Below, one piece after another: positions 1-7,344 of a DNA stretch of 14,335 nt. Where the stretch lies: contig JAADIK010000107.1 in NCBI GenBank assembly GCA_013151365.1, forward strand, positions 1 through 14,335, read 5' to 3'. This DNA comes from Deltaproteobacteria bacterium (GTDB lineage: Bacteria; Desulfobacterota; Desulfobulbia; Desulfobulbales; Desulfobulbaceae). The position numbers were made by a program, and so were the translations under genes. The notes below the pieces were generated by a model. The model did not search any database. It saw only the letters and a list, made by a program, of their open reading frames with translations, and was not told the DNA's origin. Position 1 is the first letter of the stretch. Each line of letters begins with the position of its first letter.

Positions 1-2601
1 GTCCTCTGCCCGGGCGCCCATTTCTTCCCCCGCCGGTGTGGCCATGGCAATGCCGCCCGCGACAATTGACTCGATTGATTCCGAGTCGATGGTAAAGCCG
101 GAAAACAGGCCGCCGGACATCTTGATGCCGCTGGCCAGCCAGAATTTTGTCCCCTTATGGACCAGGGCGGCGTCGGCGGCGTAAATTTTAACCCGGACCC
201 AGACCTTTTGGGCCGTCGGCGACAGCCCGATACCGGTCACCCGGCCGACCTGCACCCGCCGGTAATAAACCGGGCTGTTCTCGCCGAGCGAGCCGGGCCG
301 GGGCGTTTCCAGAACAATATTCAGGCCGCCGGCGGCATCCGGGTCCGGGGGCACGGATAAAATGGTAAAATCCGTGCGCAGGTTCCCGGTTCCCGGGATG
401 ACGTCAATATATGATCCGGTGACGATTGTTTCAAGGTGTTGTATGCCGGAAAGGCTGATTTTTGGCCGGACCAGCGCCAGGCGGCTGTGGTCGCGAAACA
501 GGGTCGCGGTATTTTCCCTGACCAGACAGTCAGCTATAACCCCCCGCATGTCCGGGGAAAAACGAAGCTTTTTAACCAGACCGATCTCGAGGCCCTTGAA
601 TTTTACGGGGGTCTTGGCCCGGACGCCCGCCGCCCCGGCCAGGTGGATGGTGAGATGAATGCCGTCCCGGAGGCGGGCCGTGTCATAATCCCCGTACAAC
701 ACGAATTTCCGGCCCGGCCTCACCTTGGTGCCGGGCTTGGGAGTAAAAAAAGCAATGCCGCCGGCCACCACGGATTCCAGGGAGCCCGCCCGCACGTCAA
801 CCCCCCGGAGGCCCGTATTGATGGAAAAGCCGGAAAAGTTGTAGAACCGCGTTGAAGAACGGACCAGGTCGGCATATTTCCTGAAAATCAGGATATCGAG
901 CAGGACGCCCCGGTGATCGTGATTGAGTTCGAACCCGGTTATTTCGCCGACCGTGATGTTTTTAAAGAGGACGGGCGAACCGATTTGCAGGGAGTGCGAA
1001 CTATCGGCCGCCAGCCGCAGGGCCAGGCCCCGGGGCAGCAGGCCGGGCCGGGCCTTGACCGCGGCGGCATAGCTGGCGAATAGCTTGAATTTGGCCCCGG
1101 CGGCGGCCGAAGCGGCCCGGCGGCCGGGGGCTGCGGGGTTGACCAGGGCAACGCCGCCGTCCAGGATGGACTTGACCGAGGCGATGTTGAGTTTGAAGTG
1201 CGACAGACCGGCGTCCACCGAGATACCGCTGACATCCCAGAACACGCTGTCTTTCCTGACCAGGTGTGCAAAGTCATCATACACCAGGATACCGACCCGG
1301 AGGGATTCGCCATCGGCTGCCAGGGAAAGGGTATTGATCTCGCCCACCACCATTTTTTTATACAGCACCGGGCTGCCGATCTCCAGGGAGCCGCCGTTTT
1401 TCGCAATCAGGGTGTAACGCCTGCCCGGCCGCCGGGCCGGCTCGGGCATCGGGCCGCGCTGGACGGTGAAATGGTCCCGGAAGGCCCCGTTGCCGGGTTG
1501 CAGGCTGATGTAGGGGCCGAAGAGAATGGCATCGATGTTACGGATGCCGTCAATGGAGATCCGGGGCCGGATTACCCAGAAACGGGTGCCCTCCCGCAAG
1601 ATGTCCCCCACCCTCGGGTCGAGCAGGATTTCCGCGGTGACCGAATGGATCTTATCATTGTTGACGGTGATTTTCTTGACCACGCCGGCCTTGATGCCCT
1701 GGTACATGACCCTGGTCTTGCCCTCGATGATGCCGTTGCCCGAGACCAGTTTCAAGGTCATGGGCAGGCCGTATTGGGCCGCATCGAAATCCCGGTAGAG
1801 AGCGAAACTCTGGCCGTTGACCGCCTGCGGACTGGAAGCGCGCAGCGAGGCCGGGGTGCCGCAGGAAATACCGCCGTAAATAAGCGCGGCCAGGGACGCC
1901 GTCCGCAGGTTGAAGCCGGATTGCAGGTTCCCTTCAATGGAGATGCCGCTTGAATTCCAGAACCGGGTGCCGGTCCGGATCAGGCGGCTGAACTTCGGCC
2001 GGATATGGACGGCGATGACGATCGAGTTGTCCCGGGCGAGGTGGTAGTCCTGGACCTCGCCGATCTTGAGATTTTTGGAATAGACCGGCGAGCCCCGTTG
2101 CAGGGAAAAGAGGGCGTCCGACTTGAGGATGATGTTCAGGCCGGGTGTATGGGGCGACAGGGCCGGGGGACCGGACAGGCCTTGAAAATGGGTAGCCGCC
2201 ACGGTCGAGGTCCCGGGCCGCATGGCGATATAACTACCGGAAAGCAGGGTGCCGAGGCCGCTCACCTTGCCGGCCGAGATCTCCGGCCGGACGATCCAGA
2301 ACTTGCTGTCCGCAACCAGGCTCGACCGGGCCTTTCTCTTCATCATCACCAGGAGATTGACGCCCTGCAGGTCTTTGTCCACCGTGACGTCCTTGACCAG
2401 CCCCATTGCCACGCCCTTGTACCTGACCTCGGTCTTGTCGACCGTGATGCCCTCGGCATTGTCAAAATGGATGGTGCACTTGATGCCGGCATCGCGATAA
2501 CTGGAATAGAGCAGCCAGGCGCCGATGCCCAGGGCAATCAGGGGCAGAATCCAGATCGGCGACAGGCTGCATTTTTTCAGGATGACAGTCGGTTGTTCCA
2601 T
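1..2601 (-). CDS. letB: LetB/YebT-like MCE-family intermembrane lipid transport protein (C-terminus cut by window edge)
   Basis: An open reading frame runs on the minus strand from ATG at 2601-2599 to the window edge, giving 867 residues without a stop. A membrane anchor lies at about residues 15-35 (SPIWILPLIALGIGAWLL), followed by seven MCE domains starting near residues 38, 153, 280, 395, 526, 648 and 759. Each carries the recurring pattern 'G.PV.YK....G.V..I' and most end in 'G.RFW....I...G'. Seven MCE repeats is the architecture of E. coli LetB (877 aa) rather than PqiB (three), so only a few C-terminal residues are probably missing. Family members stack MCE rings into a periplasmic tunnel that carries lipids between inner and outer membranes. 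It lies 2 nt after the letA stop, so the two are very likely translationally coupled partners. The family call is firm; the lipid cargo is unknown. Confidence 0.95.
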   Translation of the reverse strand, partial: MEQPTVILKKCSLSPIWILPLIALGIGAWLLYSSYRDAGIKCTIHFDNAEGITVDKTEVRYKGVAMGLVKDVTVDKDLQGVNLLVMMKRKARSSLVADSKFWIVRPEISAGKVSGLGTLLSGSYIAMRPGTSTVAATHFQGLSGPPALSPHTPGLNIILKSDALFSLQRGSPVYSKNLKIGEVQDYHLARDNSIVIAVHIRPKFSRLIRTGTRFWNSSGISIEGNLQSGFNLRTASLAALIYGGISCGTPASLRASSPQAVNGQSFALYRDFDAAQYGLPMTLKLVSGNGIIEGKTRVMYQGIKAGVVKKITVNNDKIHSVTAEILLDPRVGDILREGTRFWVIRPRISIDGIRNIDAILFGPYISLQPGNGAFRDHFTVQRGPMPEPARRPGRRYTLIAKNGGSLEIGSPVLYKKMVVGEINTLSLAADGESLRVGILVYDDFAHLVRKDSVFWDVSGISVDAGLSHFKLNIASVKSILDGGVALVNPAAPGRRAASAAAGAKFKLFASYAAAVKARPGLLPRGLALRLAADSSHSLQIGSPVLFKNITVGEITGFELNHDHRGVLLDILIFRKYADLVRSSTRFYNFSGFSINTGLRGVDVRAGSLESVVAGGIAFFTPKPGTKVRPGRKFVLYGDYDTARLRDGIHLTIHLAGAAGVRAKTPVKFKGLEIGLVKKLRFSPDMRGVIADCLVRENTATLFRDHSRLALVRPKISLSGIQHLETIVTGSYIDVIPGTGNLRTDFTILSVPPDPDAAGGLNIVLETPRPGSLGENSPVYYRRVQVGRVTGIGLSPTAQKVWVRVKIYAADAALVHKGTKFWLASGIKMSGGLFSGFTIDSESIESIVAGGIAMATPAGEEMGARAED

Positions 2602-2603
2602 GG

Positions 2604-4004
2604 TTATTCCTCGGCGCGGGAAGAAGTTGAGAGCGCTGCATCCCACAGCAGGCGCGGGTCGAAGCAGATGGTGGCGAACATGGTCGACAGGACGACCAAG
2701 CTGAAAAAGGTGACTCCCGCCGCCGTCTTTATCGTTGAGAAAAAGCCGAAGTCGGCCAGGGCGCAGAGCAGGGAGATGACAAAGACATCCAGCATGGACC
2801 AGCGGCCGATGAATTCGATAAAACGAAACATCACGGCCTTATGGGTAAGCCAGTTCAGCCGGCGGCAGTGGATGGACAGCAGGAGCAGGAGCAGGCCGAT
2901 GATCTTGAAGAGCGGCACCAGGATCGAGGCGGTCAAGATAATCAGGCCGATGCCGAAGGAACCGGACTGAAAAAAGTAGTTGATACCGTCCATGATGGTG
3001 GAACTTTTCGGGATGCCGAGAAATTCGACTTTCATGATCGGAATCAGGTTGGCGGGCAATAAAAAAATGATCGCGCACAGGACCAGGGCCCAGGTTGTAC
3101 CGAGCGACTGCGGCCGCCGCAGGTGCAGCCGGCCGCCGCACCGGGGGCAGTGCGCTTCCCGGCCGGGGGGCGGCTGCCGGAAAGGGAGTACCTTGTGACA
3201 GGTGCGGCACTGAACCAGCCCCGCCGTCATCGCGGTCTGCCGGGGGGAGACCCGGTCCGGCGGCGGGCCGGCCGATGCCGCTTGCGGGTGCCGTTCCTTG
3301 CGGGCGGCCAGCGCCTCTATCCCTTCCCAGAAGGCGTGTTCGTCAAGGACCAGGGTGGTGCCGATCATGACGGTCACCAGCCCGATAAAGCAGAAAAAAC
3401 CTTTGTCGTAGATAATAAGGGTTGTGTGATGCATCTTGGCGACGGCCACCAGGATACCGATCAGGTAGACCTCGGACATGCCCCATTCCTCGAGATGATG
3501 GTACCAGCGCAGCATGAAAGGGGTCAACCGGGAAAGCCGCTGCCGGTACAGATCGAGAGAAACCATGAAGAGCAGGAGCAGCTTGAGCAGGGGAAAAATC
3601 ATGCCGGTCAGCAGGACCAGGAAGGAGACAAAGAGGTAGTTCTGCCGGTAGAGGATGCGGATGCTGTCAAAGACGGAGCCTTGGTCCTGCATGCCGAACA
3701 CCTTGAAGGTCAGGAGCACCAGGAAGTGGGCGGGCAGGAAGAGAATCAGGCCGGTGAGGCTCAGGGCGAGGGTGCGCCGGACCGGGTCTTTCTTGGATTC
3801 GCGGACCGTGTTTCTGCAGCGCGGGCAGATAAGCCGACTGCCCACCGGGACCTCGACGGGCCCGGTGGCGATAATCATGTCACAGGCGGGACAGACCGTC
3901 AGGGCGCCGGAGTCGAGCGGAACCGCCGGCCCGGCCGCGACCGTTTCGCTGCCGCCGGGTGGGGATCTCCAGTCCAACTGTGTAACGGCTTTATTCAGGG
4001 GCAC
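2604..4004 (-). CDS. letA: LetA/PqiA-family inner-membrane protein, partner of LetB
   Basis: 466 residues from a GTG start at 4004-4002, preceded by a purine-rich ribosome site (AGAGGGAAGAGG). The protein has two similar halves, as in PqiA/LetA. Each half opens with a zinc-ribbon (Cys38, 41, 60, 63 and Cys266, 269, 286, 289) and continues with hydrophobic helices: about 78-100, 123-150, 178-195 and 203-220 in half one, and 302-325, 350-378, 400-417 and 428-447 in half two. The second half has the family signature 'GRWSMLDVFVISLL' near residue 400 and 'LLPAN' near 315. LetA is thought to feed lipids into the MCE tunnel of LetB, which is encoded 2 nt downstream. Upstream in the same direction is a small DUF2892-like gene, 111 bp away. 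The start is the least certain part; the first 30 residues are low-complexity and could be trimmed. Confidence 0.93.
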   Translation of the reverse strand: MPLNKAVTQLDWRSPPGGSETVAAGPAVPLDSGALTVCPACDMIIATGPVEVPVGSRLICPRCRNTVRESKKDPVRRTLALSLTGLILFLPAHFLVLLTFKVFGMQDQGSVFDSIRILYRQNYLFVSFLVLLTGMIFPLLKLLLLFMVSLDLYRQRLSRLTPFMLRWYHHLEEWGMSEVYLIGILVAVAKMHHTTLIIYDKGFFCFIGLVTVMIGTTLVLDEHAFWEGIEALAARKERHPQAASAGPPPDRVSPRQTAMTAGLVQCRTCHKVLPFRQPPPGREAHCPRCGGRLHLRRPQSLGTTWALVLCAIIFLLPANLIPIMKVEFLGIPKSSTIMDGINYFFQSGSFGIGLIILTASILVPLFKIIGLLLLLLSIHCRRLNWLTHKAVMFRFIEFIGRWSMLDVFVISLLCALADFGFFSTIKTAAGVTFFSLVVLSTMFATICFDPRLLWDAALSTSSRAEE

Positions 4005-4115
4005 CTGCCTCTTCCCTCTGCCTTGTATGGCCGGTCATTGCCGCCGTCCTGTTCTTGTCGACACGTGGAAACAGGGCGGACCGGCGGATTGTCCGGATCA
4101 GTGTCCGGGTTGGTG

Positions 4116-4322
4116 TCAGGACTCCGGAACCCCCAGTTTCTTGAGAATGAAGCCCAGCGGACAGACCTTGGAAAAACCGAACTGGAACAGGTTGAGGCCG
4201 ACAAAGGCGGTAAACCAGAGCCAGTAGGAGCTGACAAAAATAGGACTCGCTTCAACGCCCAGGGCCAGGCTGAGCAAGATGAAAAAACCGGCAAAAACGT
4301 GAACCAGATCATTGACTACCAT
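4116..4322 (-). CDS. Small DUF2892-like two-helix inner-membrane protein
   Basis: 68 residues, ATG at 4322-4320, with a good ribosome site (AAGGAG about 11 nt upstream on the minus strand). Two hydrophobic helices are visible (about residues 6-24 and 33-50), followed by 'FSKVCPLG' with Cys54. This helix-helix-'CPLG/CPLY' layout is typical of DUF2892, the membrane module that is fused to a rhodanese in E. coli YgaP and often stands alone near sulfur-handling genes. The ArsR-type regulator upstream has the cysteine pair of persulfide sensors, which fits a role in sulfur or persulfide metabolism. A candidate promoter lies at 4419-4451. The family assignment rests on pattern recognition only, and the biochemical role is unknown. 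Confidence 0.75.
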   Translation of the reverse strand: MVVNDLVHVFAGFFILLSLALGVEASPIFVSSYWLWFTAFVGLNLFQFGFSKVCPLGFILKKLGVPES

Positions 4323-4418
4323 GACAGTGCTTTCTCCTTGAATCGTGTTTCAGGACACCAGGCCCCGTCGAGTCGAAAATAACGACCGGCGGCGGATAAA
4401 TTTTCCTGACAACCATAA

Positions 4419-4451
4419 TTTATATTTTATTGCCTAACCCAAACAATACAA
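4419..4451 (-). promoter_or_regulatory. Candidate sigma70-type promoter for the DUF2892-letAB run
   Basis: This is an AT-rich island in an otherwise GC-rich gap. On the minus strand TTGTAT (4451-4446) and TAAAAT (4429-4424) are 16 nt apart. An overlapping alternative pairs TTGTTT (4446-4441) with TATAAA (4424-4419), also 16 nt apart. It lies about 100 bp upstream of the DUF2892 gene. Apart from this, element A and element B, the 343-bp gap 4323-4665 shows nothing I can identify. Confidence 0.4.
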
Positions 4452-4518
4452 CAATAAAAACCATCAGCCGCCTCCCGCTTCCTTAACGGGCGGGACGGTC
4501 GCCCTCGACCCGGCAGAA

Positions 4519-4577
4519 CGTAACTGGTCCCAGGGTGTGAAACTCTACGCTATATTCCTTACATCCAACCTGTAAGC
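4519..4577 (-). repeat. Element A, copy 1 (about 58-bp intergenic repeat)
   Basis: Read on the minus strand, this stretch starts GCTTACAGGTTG and ends GACCAGTTACG. It matches 11736-11792 (plus strand) at about 90% identity, with a 2-base indel and about four substitutions. The core AGCGTAGAGTTTCACACCCT is identical in both copies. It overlaps the end of element B by 8 bases (4570-4577). Element A is not clearly palindromic and has no coding potential I recognise. Confidence 0.85.
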
Positions 4578-4679
4578 CGCCACAGGCGCCACAGATTTAC
4601 GTAGTCGTTTCCGTTCGCTATAGTTTTTCTATGCGGGCGGGAGCGACCGCGTGAAGATGGGGTGCCTATGACGGCTTAC
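4570..4679 (-). repeat. Element B, copy 1 (about 110-bp palindromic repeat at the 3' end of the arsR gene)
   Basis: This imperfect palindrome has ends CTGTAAGCCGCCACAGG and its near-complement CCTATGACGGCTTAC, with a central stem ATAG-TTTTT-CTAT. It is about 85% identical to the inverted copy at 13201-13311 (about 17 differences, one of them an indel). Its outer end covers the last four codons and TAG stop of the ArsR-type gene (4666-4679). A long stem can form over most of its length. It resembles REP/MITE-type intergenic elements in size and placement, but I do not recognise a named family. Confidence 0.9.
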
Positions 4680-4956
4680 GGCAGAACAGGTGCCGCATGG
4701 CGGTAATCAGGTCCGTGACCCGCGTATCGGTTATCCGGTTGTAAATAAAATTGGCGTCCCGGCGAAAACCGATGACTCCCTGGTTACGCAGGACACCCAG
4801 GTGTTGCGAGACGTTGGCACTGGTCGTTTGCACCTCGTTCCGGATCTCGCCGACGGTCATCTCGCGCTCCTGCAGCAGGCAGAGGATCTGCAGCCGGATC
4901 GGATGCGACATTGATTTCAGCAGGAGCGCAAGATCCTCAACCTCTTGATGGACCAT
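4666..4956 (-). CDS. ArsR-family winged-helix repressor, BigR/SqrR (persulfide-sensing) type
   Basis: 96 residues from ATG at 4956-4954. It has the ArsR winged-helix layout: 'LLKSMSHPIRLQILCLL' (about 12-28), recognition helix 'TSANVSQHLGVLRNQGV' (about 45-61), and a beta wing with 'RRDANFIYNRI' (65-75). Cys26 and Cys92 are its only cysteines and are 66 residues apart. That is the same spacing as the redox pair of SqrR (41/107) and BigR (42/108), and both sit in equivalent positions (after 'RLxIL' and at the C-terminal helix). In those proteins persulfide or polysulfide links the pair and releases DNA, switching on sulfide-detoxification genes. A perfect 11-bp inverted repeat lies 45 bp upstream, as expected for autoregulation. 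The last four codons and the stop lie inside element B, so the C-terminus may have been trimmed by its insertion. Confidence 0.9.
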   Translation of the reverse strand: MVHQEVEDLALLLKSMSHPIRLQILCLLQEREMTVGEIRNEVQTTSANVSQHLGVLRNQGVIGFRRDANFIYNRITDTRVTDLITAMRHLFCRKPS

Positions 4957-5000
4957 GATTCTTCCATTATTTTTTATTTTACTCTTTTCGCCCGAGGCGA

Positions 5001-5032
5001 AAGCGTTAGAAATTAATTAAGTTCTAACGCTT
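5001..5032. promoter_or_regulatory. Operator: perfect 11-bp inverted repeat before the arsR-type gene
   Basis: AAGCGTTAGAA (5001-5011) and TTCTAACGCTT (5022-5032) are exact reverse complements separated by the 10-bp AT-rich spacer ATTAATTAAG. The site lies 45 bp upstream of the regulator's start and immediately downstream of a perfect minus-strand -35 box, so a bound dimer would block the -10 region. ArsR-family proteins bind such dyads. That this is the regulator's own operator is inference from position. Confidence 0.8.
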
Positions 5033-5042
5033 CGTTTGTCAA
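5014..5042 (-). promoter_or_regulatory. Promoter of the arsR-type regulator
   Basis: On the minus strand a consensus -35 TTGACA sits at 5042-5037. About 16-18 nt later comes an AT-rich -10 region (TTAATTA, around 5020-5014), only a partial match to TATAAT. The -10 region lies in the spacer of the operator dyad, which fits repression by occlusion. Confidence 0.55.
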
Positions 5043-5284
5043 ACATTTTTAATCCGTTGCCTGGGCGAGATCGTATCCACCGTCTTCCTATCAATGGATG
5101 CTGCCATGGTTTTCCTCGTTATTCTCTGGAAATTTTTCCGCATACCGTGTAACAATACATACTTTTATCGTCTGTGTCGCGCCGCCCTGAAGGGCGCCCG
5201 AGAACGGATTATATAATCATCCGGAGACGCACTGTTCCTGCCGCCCGGATGGCAGGACCTGATTTCACTCTGTCTATTGTTTTA

Positions 5285-5290
5285 AAGGAG
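5285..5290 (+). promoter_or_regulatory. Ribosome-binding site that decides the acs start
   Basis: AAGGAG lies 6 nt before ATG 5297. No comparable site precedes the upstream in-frame start at 5174, so the shorter product is preferred. Confidence 0.8.
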
Positions 5291-5296
5291 ACCTTG

Positions 5297-7282
<1,986 letters not shown>

Positions 7283-7294
7283 TAGGAGAACGCA

Positions 7295-7321
7295 ATGTTG
7301 CCTTCTTCTCTATTTCCTTGA
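7295..7321 (+). CDS. Possible 8-codon leader ORF upstream of alaS (MLPSSLFP)
   Basis: ATG at 7295 has the best ribosome site in the acs-alaS gap (AGGAG at 7284-7288, 6 nt before). It encodes eight residues and then TGA (7319-7321). The stop overlaps TTG at 7318-7320, which is in frame with alaS (TTGA overlap). ATG 7345, the conventional alaS start, lies 23 nt beyond the stop and has no Shine-Dalgarno of its own. The arrangement suggests translational coupling. There are no alanine codons, so classical attenuation by charged tRNA-Ala is not indicated. It could also be a chance ORF. Confidence 0.4.
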   Translation: MLPSSLFP

Positions 7322-7344
7322 CCCTTTCAAGCTTCCAGCAAAAA

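Noticed and set aside
2005..4382. Long plus-strand open frames (321 and 419 codons) opposite letA and letB
   Set aside because: Low-complexity translations antisense to strongly recognisable genes; they result from codon bias.
4483..4502. GC-rich hairpin-like CCCGC/GCGGG near the DUF2892 promoter as a terminator
   Set aside because: The stem is short and irregular, and no U-run follows on either strand.
4519..4679. Integron attC site or CRISPR unit
   Set aside because: The paired RYYYAAC/GTTRRRY core boxes are not evident, there is no regular repeat-spacer series and no integrase or cas gene in the window.
5174..5296. 41-codon N-terminal extension of acetyl-CoA synthetase
   Set aside because: It does not resemble the family and has no ribosome site, whereas ATG 5297 has AAAGGAG at proper spacing.
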